Origin: Exiguobacterium qingdaonense
GTDB lineage: Bacteria > Bacillota > Bacilli > Exiguobacteriales > Exiguobacteriaceae
Length of the DNA: 64,000 nt
Assembly: GCF_018617855.1 (NCBI RefSeq)
Contig: NZ_JACSKY010000001.1
Coordinates: 186,001 to 250,000 of the forward strand
Direction: 5' to 3'
Made by a program: the position numbers and the translations under genes. Of the stretch, positions 23,690 through 32,359 are shown one piece after another. A model generated the notes under the pieces. That model saw only the letters and a program-made list of their open reading frames with translations, had not been told where the DNA came from and made no database searches. The stretch's first letter is position 1. Each line of letters opens with the position of its first letter.

Positions 23690-25938
23690 ATCGATCCTTT
23701 CAAGGCTTGTAACTGACGGATGACTTGATGTTTGAAATCCCCGTATCCAACGATGCCGACACAGCGAGGGCATCCACTTTCACATGGACAATCAAGTACC
23801 GTCCGCTCTGCTGCCTCAAGTACCATGTCCGCATCTTTGTAAAGTGCCTCACTTAGTCCGATGCCACCGGGATAGCGATCGTATAAATAAACGGTCGGCT
23901 TATTCGTGTGCGTCGACTTCATTTGGATGGTCGTGAACAAATCGAGTGTATCGCACATGAGATATAGTGGTGCGAGGCGTCTGAATAAGTCGCTGACCGC
24001 TTCGAGTTGATCTTCAAGGTCTGCCTCCGAATAAGCGAATCGTTCATCTAATGTGAACCAAGTCGCCGTCGTATGCAGTTCGCGCTCCGGCAGATGAATC
24101 GGACCCGATCCGATATTCTCGTGCGTTCCAAACTTGATCTTTTTGAACAGTGTGGCCATCGCGATGACCGACACTTCCCCAAACGTCTTCGCCCCATCCG
24201 TTTTATTCTCTTCTAGTACTTTCAACTCCACTGCTAAGTTCGCATCCGTATAGTAATCAACATCAACTCGACGGACAAACGCCTTCTTCTCTTCAAAATC
24301 TAGTTTCTCGACTTGATACTGCTCGGCACCATGCAAATAGATCGCCTCATCGTGCAATAGCGTCATCGCACTGAACGTGTCCATTTCACCGATCACTTGA
24401 TGTTTTGCGGTTTGATCGACGATGACGACATTTTCTTGATCACTCGTACGAAGCGAAATGTCGTGGGCCGGGAATGAATCCGTCATCCAATAATATTTAT
24501 CAGCCCGCTCATGTAGCACGTGTGCATCTGTCAGAAACTCCAAAACCTCTTCTGGGTCGACCGTCCCGAACCGTTCATTTTTATGAAACGGCAGTTCAAA
24601 TGCGGCACATTTGATATGGTCTACTAAGATGATTAAATTGTTCGGGTCAAGACGGGCCGCTTCCGGCGAACGATCTAGAATCATATCGGGTTGTTCGACG
24701 ACGAGCTGGTCGAGCGATGAGGAGGAGGCGACGAACACGACGAGCGACTCAGACTGACGTCGACCCGCACGCCCAGCCTGTTGCCAAAGCGAGGCGACCG
24801 TTCCAGGATAACCGTTTAGGACACACGCTTGAAGTTGCCCGATGTCGACACCGAGTTCTAGTGCATTCGTCGAAACGACCGCTTTAATTTCGCCATTTCG
24901 CAACCGTCGTTCAATCTCTCGGCGTTCAGATGGGAGGTAACCGCCACGATAACCGACTATCGACTTTGGTCCGAGCTCTCGACGTGTCAATTCTTGCAAA
25001 TACGTCAACAGTACCTCGACACGTACACGCGACCGTGCGAACACGATTGTTTGAATGTTCGCCTCAACGAGTTTTGAGGCGATGCGTTTCGTCTCGAGCG
25101 TCGCACTTCGACGAATGCCAAGCGCTTCATTGACGACAGGTGGATTATAGAAGACGAGATGTTTCTTTCCTTGTGGTGCACCATTTCGGTCAATCAATAC
25201 GACTTCTTCTTCTGTCAACACTTCAGCGAGTTCACGTGGATTCGCGATGGTCGCTGATGTCATAATCCATTTCGGGTGACTCCCGTAATAAGCACAGATT
25301 CGCTTCAAGCGGCGGAACACGTTCGCCACGTGGCTACCGAACACGCCACGATACGTATGCAACTCATCGACCACGATGTACTCCAAGTTTTCGAACAATC
25401 GAATCCATTTCGTATGGTGTGGTAATATCCCCGAATGCAACATATCTGGATTGGTGATGACGATATTTCCCGCATCTCTCACTTTCGTACGAGCAGCAGG
25501 AGACGTATCCCCATCGTACGTAAAGCAACGTAAGTTTCCTTCGAGCGCCTCGACCATCTCCATCAAATCACTGTTCTGGTCTTGGGCGAGGGCTTTTGTC
25601 GGATACAGATAAAGTGCGCGGGCAGTCGGTTTCTCAATCATCTTTGACAAGACGGGCAAGTTATAACAAAGCGTCTTTCCTGACGCAGTCGGCGTGACAA
25701 TGACAGTCGAGTGACCGTCAGCCGTTTGTTTTACGGCTTCGGCCTGATGCGTATAAAGTTGCTCGATTCCCCGGCGCTTCAACACTTTCATCAGTTGATC
25801 CGGTACTTGCTCTGGAATAGGTGCATATTGTGCCGGACGTGCATCGACCGTGTGCCAATGAGAAACGTTTTTATAAAAACTCATGTCTCCTCTCAACTCT
25901 TGAATCATCTCTTCAACAGAACGCGATTTACGCATCAT
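23686..25938 (-). CDS. mrfA: MrfA (YprA) DEAD/DEAH-box helicase with DUF1998 zinc domain
   Basis: A 750-residue superfamily 2 3'-5' DNA helicase of the mitomycin repair pathway. Motifs: TPTASGKTL (Walker A, 82-90), VVDELHTY (motif II as DELH), MTSATIANP (motif III), TNALELGVDIG and QQAGRAGRRQ (motif VI). The C-terminal MrfA/Hrq1 region has the four-cysteine cluster CPCESGCPRC, where the zinc site is required for function in B. subtilis. It forms an operon with mrfB. Two ATGs begin the frame; GAAGGTG precedes both. Confidence 0.94.
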   Translation of the reverse strand: MMRKSRSVEEMIQELRGDMSFYKNVSHWHTVDARPAQYAPIPEQVPDQLMKVLKRRGIEQLYTHQAEAVKQTADGHSTVIVTPTASGKTLCYNLPVLSKMIEKPTARALYLYPTKALAQDQNSDLMEMVEALEGNLRCFTYDGDTSPAARTKVRDAGNIVITNPDMLHSGILPHHTKWIRLFENLEYIVVDELHTYRGVFGSHVANVFRRLKRICAYYGSHPKWIMTSATIANPRELAEVLTEEEVVLIDRNGAPQGKKHLVFYNPPVVNEALGIRRSATLETKRIASKLVEANIQTIVFARSRVRVEVLLTYLQELTRRELGPKSIVGYRGGYLPSERREIERRLRNGEIKAVVSTNALELGVDIGQLQACVLNGYPGTVASLWQQAGRAGRRQSESLVVFVASSSSLDQLVVEQPDMILDRSPEAARLDPNNLIILVDHIKCAAFELPFHKNERFGTVDPEEVLEFLTDAHVLHERADKYYWMTDSFPAHDISLRTSDQENVVIVDQTAKHQVIGEMDTFSAMTLLHDEAIYLHGAEQYQVEKLDFEEKKAFVRRVDVDYYTDANLAVELKVLEENKTDGAKTFGEVSVIAMATLFKKIKFGTHENIGSGPIHLPERELHTTATWFTLDERFAYSEADLEDQLEAVSDLFRRLAPLYLMCDTLDLFTTIQMKSTHTNKPTVYLYDRYPGGIGLSEALYKDADMVLEAAERTVLDCPCESGCPRCVGIVGYGDFKHQVIRQLQALKGSI

Positions 25939-25952
25939 TTCACCTTCTCTCC

Positions 25953-26513
25953 TTAAACATGTGAAGGTGCAAGTTCTATGACGACTTGGCGGATTTGATG
26001 AATCCGTTCATCTCGTATCATCCTCGATACAGCGGGCATTTTTAAAATCGTCATGTTTTGAAACGTTGTTGCGACATGCTCATTCTCTTCTTCAAGGCGG
26101 GTGAGCACGTCTGAAAACAGACGCTGCGTCGATCGACCGAACAAGACAATGGTATGTAGTTTCGTGCATTTCGAATGAACCGCTAATAGATGTTTGGCAT
26201 AACGTTGCACCGTTTTATAATAGTCTTCATCTGTCGATAACGTTTGACGGTTGCCAAGAAGTAAATCCTGATAATAAGATTCATCACCCGTGAACATCGT
26301 TTCGACACCGATACGTTTTAAATAAGGATGTCCAATCGCTTCAGCGACGGTTTGATCATGGATGAGACGACCGAATGGTATGGACTCTTCTAACAACTGA
26401 TGTGCGAGCTTTAACCCGAGATGTCCGCAAAGAGGTATGCCAAAATCATCGTCTTGTAGCCGATCCATGACAAGTAATACTTTCATCTTACGTTTTAAAG
26501 AGAGTTGAACCAT
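25953..26513 (-). CDS. Unrecognised protein upstream of mrfAB, faint uracil-DNA-glycosylase-like pattern
   Basis: A 186-residue soluble protein that I cannot assign. It lies 14 bases upstream of mrfA on the same strand, so probably in one operon with the repair genes. Its layout recalls the uracil-DNA glycosylase superfamily: VLLVMDRLQDDDFGIPLCGHLGLKLAHQLL spans a position like the motif 1 plus G-x-P-F-x-G-x-A-G region (residues about 11-41), a central TIVLFGRSTQRLF resembles the alpha/beta strand before the last motif, and ILKMPAVSRMIR stands where HPS would be. None of the catalytic residues is kept, so if related it is degenerate. The start ATG 26511-26513 has GGATGGTG ahead. Confidence 0.7.
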   Translation of the reverse strand: MVQLSLKRKMKVLLVMDRLQDDDFGIPLCGHLGLKLAHQLLEESIPFGRLIHDQTVAEAIGHPYLKRIGVETMFTGDESYYQDLLLGNRQTLSTDEDYYKTVQRYAKHLLAVHSKCTKLHTIVLFGRSTQRLFSDVLTRLEEENEHVATTFQNMTILKMPAVSRMIRDERIHQIRQVVIELAPSHV

Positions 26514-26563
26514 GTGTCACCATCCTGTTCCCTTTCTTTTCATTATAACAAAGTCACATGAAA

Positions 26564-26589
26564 AACAGGGCGCACAATGTCGCCCTGTT
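26564..26589 (-). terminator. Terminator of recU-ponA
   Basis: 9-bp stem AACAGGGCG/CGCCCTGTT, 8-base loop, T5 on the minus strand, directly after the ponA stop. Confidence 0.85.
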
Positions 26590-26593
26590 CCCT

Positions 26594-29182
26594 TTAGTCG
26601 TTTTCGTTGTTTGCATTGCCGTTCCCACGATTCGTATCAGATGATTCGTCATTGGATTGTCCTTCTAACGGGGCATCTGAATCGTTTTCTTCAACCGTTT
26701 CATCTGTCCCTTCGCCTGTGTCTCCATCAGTCTCTGGTTCATCTGAATTTTGATCGTCATTCGTATCTTCTTCGTTGCTATTGCCATTGTTTTCGTCTGA
26801 TGACCCATCTTCGTTGCTGCCTTCTTCAGACGTGTTTTCTTCTTCCTCTTTCGGCTCTTCCTCCGGTTCGATTGAATAGCTCGCTTGCGCTGGGGCAGAC
26901 TGCTGTTCACCCGTCAGCGGATTCGTCGCTTTGGCGACGATTGTGAACGTCGTCTCTCCTTCTGGCAAGTTCGAGATATCCACACTCGTTTCTCCGGTCG
27001 TCCCAACGACTTGTTCACCACCATCGGCTGACTGTTGCGTCACAGTGAATGAGATGTCTGAATAGCCATCTGCTTGTGCACCATCAAAATCGAATGACCA
27101 TGAGACAGAACCAGCCTGTGAACTTTCGTCATAATTTACGCTCGCCCCAGTCGGAGCTACCAACTTCTCAGGTTGAAGATCCTTTGGCTTCGTCCCTTTG
27201 ACATAAAGTTCATTCCCGAGTGATAAGACTGAGTCTGGACGTTGGAAACGATCGGGTTGACCCGTCGCGTTCGTCACTTGTTGCATCATATACTCGAAAT
27301 AGTATTGGGCATGGTCCGGGTCAAATGAAGCGACTGTCGAATCTTTTGTTTTCCCTGTCCACACGGAGATTGAGTAATCCGATGAGTATCCTGTAAACCA
27401 TTTGTCTTTCGGGTTCGTCGAGTTCGGCTCGTTCGTCGTTCCCGTTTTTCCTGCCACGTCCCAAGGGAATGCGCCAGGTACATATGTTCCGCCCTCGGCA
27501 CTTACCACGTCACGGAGCATGTCCGTCAACATGTATGCCGTGTAATCCTCCATCGCCTGCTTCGCTTTGATTGGCGAGTTGATACTCGAACCGTCATTGA
27601 ACTCAATCTTCTGAATCAAGTGAGGTTTCGTATACATCCCGTTCGCACCGAGTGCCGCATAGGCTGCCGCCATTTGCGTCGTACTTGCCTCAGCCGTACC
27701 GAGTGCGTTGGATTCATTTAATTGATCGCCAGAATATGAAGGTTCGATGCCAACATTTTTGACGAACGATTCAATCGCTTCTTGTCCATACTCATCCCGC
27801 ACTTCTTGGAATGCACGAACTGCCGGTGTATTCGCAGAAATCTTCAAATATTGACGCATCGTGTTTGGACCACGGAAGCCATTATAATAGTTGTTTGGTT
27901 GGTACACGCCCTCCAACTCGGCATCAAGAAGTATTTTCCCTGTTGACCATTGCCCATTTTCAATTCCAGGACCATAATCGAAGAACGGTTTAGCCGTCGA
28001 TCCGATCGGATATTTCTCATTTGAATAGTCACGATACGTCGTGTCACCTTGTTTCGCCTGTTGACTGTCAACGATTGCGACAATCTCACCTGTCTGCGTA
28101 TTGAGAACCGTCGCACCCATTCTCAAGTCTTCAGGGAAACCATTTGTTTGTAAGTTGACGTTGTTCGATTTAATGTCGCTATTGATTTTCGTGTGCAAAT
28201 CTTTATTGATCGACGTGTACACTTTAAGCCCTGTGCCATAAATATCTGACTGTTCAAGGCCATAGTCGTCTTCTAATTCTGAGAGGACACGTGAGTAAAT
28301 CGCACGGGTGAACGACTCTTCTTCTGTCTCTTCACCCGGCGAGATGACGTCGGCAATCTCAACATCAAGCGCCTCATTGTACTCTTCTTCCGAAATATGA
28401 CCGTCACGCTTCATGGCGGACAACACTTGTTCTTGACGATAGCGTGTCAACTCTTGGTCACCATTGATCGGATCGTACGCACTCGGACGCTGTGGAAGGC
28501 CCGCAAGAATTGCCGCCTCCTGATAGTTGACGTCAGAGACCGGTTTATTGAAGTAGCGTTTCGATGCGGTTTGGACACCGTAGCCACCCGTACCATAGTA
28601 GTTTTTATTCAAGTACATTTCTAAAATCTGTTCTTTCGTATACTCTCGTTCGAGTTTGAGCGCAAGCCACTGTTCTTGCAACTTTCGCTTCAGCTTTTTG
28701 TCCTGCGAGAGGAACGATTGCTTCACTAACTGCTGCGTGATGGTCGACCCACCTTCTGAACCGAAACCGTCCGTCAGGTTGGCGATGACCGCACCGCCAA
28801 TCCGACGGATGTCGATTCCATTGTGCTCGTAGAAACGACGGTCTTCAATCGATACGACCGCTTGTTGCATCACTTCGGAAATATCATCGATCGAGACATA
28901 CTCCCTAATCTGACCGGCCCCTTCAAGAGGTTCCCCTTCAGCAGAGATCAACTGAATTGGATACGTGTCGACGAGCTTCTCTTCGTCGAGCTCGGGTGCC
29001 GTCGCAATCGCATATACCGTATACGCACCAAATGCGATGACCGCTGCAATAAATAAGATAAACCCTAATAAAAAGATGCGTTTCCACATCGGTTTCTTAC
29101 TCTTCGTCTTTGGCTGTTTCCCAGCTTTTTTACGTTTATTCGTCGTCGAATCTTGTCGACGTGCGACCCTACTTCGCTCCAT
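26594..29182 (-). CDS. ponA: Class A penicillin-binding protein PBP1A
   Basis: Bifunctional peptidoglycan glycosyltransferase/transpeptidase, 862 residues. Basic cytoplasmic tail 1-33, membrane anchor about 34-60, GT51 domain with catalytic Glu113 in EDRRFYEH and STITQQLVKQ (146-155), transpeptidase with STAK (395-398), SAN (449-451) and KTGT (579-582). A fibronectin type III-like domain follows at about 677-771, then roughly 90 residues made almost only of Glu, Asp, Asn, Ser, Gly and Thr. It is downstream of recU, the conserved Bacillales pair. All catalytic residues are present. Confidence 0.96.
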   Translation of the reverse strand: MERSRVARRQDSTTNKRKKAGKQPKTKSKKPMWKRIFLLGFILFIAAVIAFGAYTVYAIATAPELDEEKLVDTYPIQLISAEGEPLEGAGQIREYVSIDDISEVMQQAVVSIEDRRFYEHNGIDIRRIGGAVIANLTDGFGSEGGSTITQQLVKQSFLSQDKKLKRKLQEQWLALKLEREYTKEQILEMYLNKNYYGTGGYGVQTASKRYFNKPVSDVNYQEAAILAGLPQRPSAYDPINGDQELTRYRQEQVLSAMKRDGHISEEEYNEALDVEIADVISPGEETEEESFTRAIYSRVLSELEDDYGLEQSDIYGTGLKVYTSINKDLHTKINSDIKSNNVNLQTNGFPEDLRMGATVLNTQTGEIVAIVDSQQAKQGDTTYRDYSNEKYPIGSTAKPFFDYGPGIENGQWSTGKILLDAELEGVYQPNNYYNGFRGPNTMRQYLKISANTPAVRAFQEVRDEYGQEAIESFVKNVGIEPSYSGDQLNESNALGTAEASTTQMAAAYAALGANGMYTKPHLIQKIEFNDGSSINSPIKAKQAMEDYTAYMLTDMLRDVVSAEGGTYVPGAFPWDVAGKTGTTNEPNSTNPKDKWFTGYSSDYSISVWTGKTKDSTVASFDPDHAQYYFEYMMQQVTNATGQPDRFQRPDSVLSLGNELYVKGTKPKDLQPEKLVAPTGASVNYDESSQAGSVSWSFDFDGAQADGYSDISFTVTQQSADGGEQVVGTTGETSVDISNLPEGETTFTIVAKATNPLTGEQQSAPAQASYSIEPEEEPKEEEENTSEEGSNEDGSSDENNGNSNEEDTNDDQNSDEPETDGDTGEGTDETVEENDSDAPLEGQSNDESSDTNRGNGNANNEND

Positions 29183-29202
29183 TCATGGTTCACTCCTTCT
29201 AT

Positions 29203-29811
29203 TCAATCGAGCCATTGATCTAACACCGTCAAATAATCAATCGACGGTAAGGCTCTCGTCGGAACTTCAATCGCTTCCTGCTCAATAAAGCTGAGCGGAA
29301 TTGATTTACGTCCCGTCAATCGTTGTTCCCACCACTGAACAAGTTGCTCTGTGGTCAATACATATTGCGTATTATAGCGACTAAAGCGGATGATGACAAA
29401 ACAAACCCCTCCTTGACGCTCACACTCACGCATATGTTCAATTTGGTGTTCATGGAAATTTCCGAGCGGAAACGATGTTTTATTATTCGTTTCTTTCGCT
29501 TCAAAGTCAATGTACTTGCCTCGATATACGCCATTATAGTCGGTTGTGGATGCCTGCTTAAAGTACGCTTCCGTCACTTTGGCAGCACTTCGTTTCGGAT
29601 AATCGACTTTGACGATTTGAAGAGGCGTAGGTTTTTTATGGATGACAGCTCGATGATGAATCCGATAAAACTCATTCGTTTCATTCAATAGCGTCTCCAA
29701 ATTCATTCCGCGATTCGCATAGGTTTGAGAATTCGATGGTTGTTTCGAAATTCCTTCTTCCTTTGTTGTCTTTGTCACTTTCGCCTTTTTACCGTTTGGA
29801 TAATGGAACAA
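29203..29811 (-). CDS. recU: Holliday junction resolvase RecU
   Basis: RecU resolves Holliday junctions and modulates RecA during repair and segregation. The 202-residue protein has the conserved N-terminus FHYPNGKK, NRGMNLETLLNETN, VIHKKPTPLQIVKVDYPKR, the nuclease core STTDYNGVYRGKYIDFEAKETNNKTSFPL with Asp/Glu/Lys residues, and FHEHQIEHM. I place the start at TTG 29809-29811 because GGGGTG is 6 bases ahead and the N-terminus then aligns with B. subtilis RecU; the frame opens 6 codons earlier at an ATG without a ribosome binding site. It forms an operon with ponA. Confidence 0.95.
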   Translation of the reverse strand: MFHYPNGKKAKVTKTTKEEGISKQPSNSQTYANRGMNLETLLNETNEFYRIHHRAVIHKKPTPLQIVKVDYPKRSAAKVTEAYFKQASTTDYNGVYRGKYIDFEAKETNNKTSFPLGNFHEHQIEHMRECERQGGVCFVIIRFSRYNTQYVLTTEQLVQWWEQRLTGRKSIPLSFIEQEAIEVPTRALPSIDYLTVLDQWLD

Positions 29812-30168
29812 TGTCGTCACCCCATACATACATATTAACAGGTCGGTCCACTCGTTCCTTCCGTCTCAGGTCTGATTGTCGACTTCTGTCGGTCGACACT
29901 TATGTGGAATTACCGCAACACATATCGTACCAAACTCCGGTATGTTAAACTAGTATGTAAGCGATTGTGTATCCAAATTGAAAAGCTCTCGTTATGAATC
30001 GTCTGATGTTTTTCTGTAGTAATGGCACCTATTATGATTAACCAAGTTCCACACTTGGTAAACCTCATAAAGTGTGCAATGAGTGTGCAATGGACAGCTG
30101 GAAATGCCGTCTGGAAATAAATTGGGTGACTTGAAATCGTTGATATAGAGTCGTTTTGGAGGGATTGG
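29812..30168. other. Intergenic region between recU and the DUF3800 gene
   Basis: No gene is supported in these 357 bases. From left to right it holds the recU leader, a GTCGAC repeat pair around 29879-29896, a 7-bp hairpin (ACCAAGT/ACTTGGT, about 30041-30059) and a perfect tandem 11-base repeat AGTGTGCAATG (30071-30081 and 30082-30092). A plus-strand promoter candidate is TTGGGT (30122-30127), 16 bases, TATAGA (30144-30149), about 20 bases before the DUF3800 ATG. I could not find a convincing recU promoter. Confidence 0.5.
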
Positions 30169-31020
30169 ATGGAAAGTGGAAAGAAGTATGTCATGTTCGT
30201 CGATGAGACAGGCACACCGAAAGGAAACACACAATTTAATTTGACTGGTGTCCTGATGGAATACAAATATTCAATCGATGCAGATGAGACTGGATTACCG
30301 TGTGAGTTGAAGCGGCGTCTTCGAACGTTCAAACGAGACGTCTTTCATACCGAGCAAATCCCATTGCACTTAAAAGAGATTTTGAAGGCCGAGCATCCTT
30401 ATGGGAAAGAAGATGGGATCACGATTGATATGCTTCGTGATTTCTGGGATAAGCTTCCTGATTTTTTACGGGGAATCGATTGTACAATCGTCAGTGTCGA
30501 AGTCGATAAACAGAAATTACACGACTTTTATTCAACGCCAAAGGACCCGTATGTCGTCGCATTCGCGCACTTGATGAAGTCCTTTTATGCGTTTTTAGAA
30601 GAAACTGAGGCGGTCAGTGCCCGTGTCGTCCTTGAATCACGAGATGATTATCAAAACTTACTCATTCAAAAAGCATTTTTTGATATTTTTAACTCGGGTA
30701 CGGTCCATCTCGATGTCGAAAAAAGTCGTCAAAAAATTAAAGGATTCATCTTTTCTGAAAAGCAGAACACGATGTATCAATCTGGCCTAGAAATCGCAGA
30801 CCTCGTTTGTCTACCACTCTCACGCGTTCGTCGAGGTGTCATCGAGGTAAAACCACGGTTCGTCCATTATGGGGACGAGAACCGAATCTTTAAAGCCATC
30901 AAGGACAAAATTTACATCCGTAAAGAAAGTCCGGACCAAGATTTCCGAAACTGGGGCTTCAAAAAGGTACCAATCACGAAAAAGCGTCGTGAGTGGAGCG
31001 ACCATCCTTGGAACCATTAA
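30169..31020 (+). CDS. DUF3800 domain protein
   Basis: A 283-residue DUF3800 protein. The family is predicted to have an RNase H-like fold and is frequent in mobile and defence contexts, but its activity is not established. Here I see the N-terminal MFVDETGTP (Asp12, Glu13), RVVLESRDD (Glu156) and LEIADLVCLP (Asp211), acidic positions that would suit a metal site. GGAGGG precedes the ATG. It is the only plus-strand gene between 21 and 44 kb and sits between recU and nth, a junction otherwise occupied by minus-strand housekeeping genes. It is probably acquired. Confidence 0.85.
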   Translation: MESGKKYVMFVDETGTPKGNTQFNLTGVLMEYKYSIDADETGLPCELKRRLRTFKRDVFHTEQIPLHLKEILKAEHPYGKEDGITIDMLRDFWDKLPDFLRGIDCTIVSVEVDKQKLHDFYSTPKDPYVVAFAHLMKSFYAFLEETEAVSARVVLESRDDYQNLLIQKAFFDIFNSGTVHLDVEKSRQKIKGFIFSEKQNTMYQSGLEIADLVCLPLSRVRRGVIEVKPRFVHYGDENRIFKAIKDKIYIRKESPDQDFRNWGFKKVPITKKRREWSDHPWNH

Positions 31021-31057
31021 AAAACGCATCGACACAGCACGTGTCGATGCGTTTTTT
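31019..31057. terminator. Bidirectional terminator between DUF3800 and nth
   Basis: A perfect 17-bp stem (31019-31035 with 31041-31057) ending in A6/T6, 5-base loop. It overlaps both stop codons and serves both convergent genes. Confidence 0.92.
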
Positions 31058-31713
31058 CAGGTGATTTTTGTGGACTTCATCCGTTTCTTTCCTTCTCGGC
31101 ACATATGAAGGAGCGGGCACGTCTCACAGGCAGGTCGCTGGGCCTTACAATGATAGCGTCCAAAGAAAATAAATTGATGATGGAGTTGAGACCACTCATC
31201 CCGCGGGAACTTCTTCATCAACGTATCCTCGACTTGACGGACGTTATCTTTCCATCGGCAAATGCCGAGACGTTTGGACACCCGTTCCACATGTGTATCA
31301 ACCGCGAATGCTGGTTCGTGGAATGCAACGGACAAGACGACGTTCGCTGTTTTGCGACCGACACCTGGGAGGGCCTCCAGTGAGGATCGGTCAGAAGGAA
31401 CAATGCCCCCATGCTCGTTCACAATTTTTTCTGAGAGTGCCTTCACGTTCTTTGCTTTGTTCCGATAGAGACCAATCCGTTTAATCAATGTCTCAATCTC
31501 GGATACGTCAGCCGCCGCCATCGCCTCGACAGTCGGAAACGCTTCAAACAAACCCGGTGTCACCTTGTTGACGAGCGCATCCGTCGCTTGTGCGGAAAGC
31601 GCGACCGCGACGACCAATTCGAATGGATTTTGATGCGTCAACTCGCAATGAGCGTCCGGGAACATCTGCACCATCGTATCTGACACTTCTTGTAATTGTA
31701 CTCTCGTCAACAT
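31057..31713 (-). CDS. nth: Endonuclease III
   Basis: DNA glycosylase/AP lyase that removes oxidised pyrimidines. The 218-residue protein has the helix-hairpin-helix LEALPGVGRKTANVVL with catalytic Lys121, catalytic Asp139 in AVDTHVERVSKRLG, and the 4Fe-4S cluster cysteines 189, 196, 199 and 205. ATG 31711-31713 is chosen because GGAGG lies ahead and it overlaps the dnaD stop as TGATG; the longer frame to 31776 adds a low-quality N-terminus. It is coupled to dnaD as in Bacillus. The ypoC gene that usually follows is absent. Confidence 0.96.
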   Translation of the reverse strand: MLTRVQLQEVSDTMVQMFPDAHCELTHQNPFELVVAVALSAQATDALVNKVTPGLFEAFPTVEAMAAADVSEIETLIKRIGLYRNKAKNVKALSEKIVNEHGGIVPSDRSSLEALPGVGRKTANVVLSVAFHEPAFAVDTHVERVSKRLGICRWKDNVRQVEDTLMKKFPRDEWSQLHHQFIFFGRYHCKAQRPACETCPLLHMCREGKKRMKSTKIT

Positions 31714-32297
31714 CACTTGTTCCTCCGTTGATATTCCACAACATCCTCGAGCGACTCGACGTGATGGTCTTGCCACACGCGCAGGATTTTATCCATATAT
31801 TTGAAATTTCGCACATTTCGCAGTTTTGCCTCTCGGAGTGCGGCCATGATAAGCTCTTCACTGAAGCCATCTTCGGTCATCCATCCGACGATTTGTTCAA
31901 TCTCAAACGGGGTGATTGTCCCGAACTCTCGCTCAAACGTATGGATGATGTTTTCGTTCAACGTCTGCTGTGAAGAGACCTTCTCCTCACCTTGCAACGC
32001 ATCAAAAAGCGGCAGCAGGCTATACCGTTCCCCATGATTCGAAGCCTCAATGGCAATCAACTCTTTTTGCAACAGACCGAGGAGCACAGACCTCGCCTCA
32101 TTTTCAGAGATATTCAACCGTTTCCCTAACTCGCTCGGGAGCGGCATGACAATCCCTTCCCCGGTCATTTCAAGAAGATGGACGATCAGACTGAACTCGA
32201 CAGGTGATAAATCGAGTCGTCTCGCATCAGTGAACAGTTTTCGCGGAATGACGACCGGACTTTGCTCGAATAATTGGATCAATTGATGTGCATCCAT
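31713..32297 (-). CDS. dnaD: DNA replication initiation protein DnaD
   Basis: DnaD remodels DNA and helps load the helicase at oriC and restart sites. The 194-residue protein has an N-terminal winged-helix domain (about 1-100, FSLIVHLLEMTGEGIVMPLPSEL) and a C-terminal DnaD domain with the helical FEIEQIVGWMTEDGFSEELI and the signature NFKYMDKILRVW (YxxxIxxxW). AAAGGA precedes the ATG. The gene follows asnS by 62 bases containing a hairpin. Confidence 0.94.
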   Translation of the reverse strand: MDAHQLIQLFEQSPVVIPRKLFTDARRLDLSPVEFSLIVHLLEMTGEGIVMPLPSELGKRLNISENEARSVLLGLLQKELIAIEASNHGERYSLLPLFDALQGEEKVSSQQTLNENIIHTFEREFGTITPFEIEQIVGWMTEDGFSEELIMAALREAKLRNVRNFKYMDKILRVWQDHHVESLEDVVEYQRRNK

Positions 32298-32324
32298 GTC
32301 GCACTTCCTTTCTAAGACACATCA

Positions 32325-32353
32325 ATCGGGGAGGACATGATGTCTTCCCCGAT
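32325..32353 (-). other. Hairpin between asnS and dnaD
   Basis: 12-bp stem ATCGGGGAGGAC/GTCTTCCCCGAT (one G-U) with 5-base loop. On the minus strand it is followed by TGATGTG rather than a T-run, so it is a weak terminator at best. It could lower read-through into dnaD or protect the upstream message. Confidence 0.5.
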
Positions 32354-32359
32354 CAATCG

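Noticed and set aside
26512-26946. Plus-strand open frame opposite the end of ponA
   Set aside because: It is the antisense reading of the acidic low-complexity tail; the many Leu, Cys and His codons reflect that, and no promoter or ribosome binding site is seen.
30041-30092. Hairpin and direct repeat taken as possible insertion-sequence ends or att site
   Set aside because: No transposase or integrase gene and no matching repeat at the other side (about 31060) were seen.
29910-30332. Minus-strand open frame overlapping the start of the DUF3800 gene
   Set aside because: The DUF3800 gene has domain motifs and a GGAGGG site; the opposing frame has neither.
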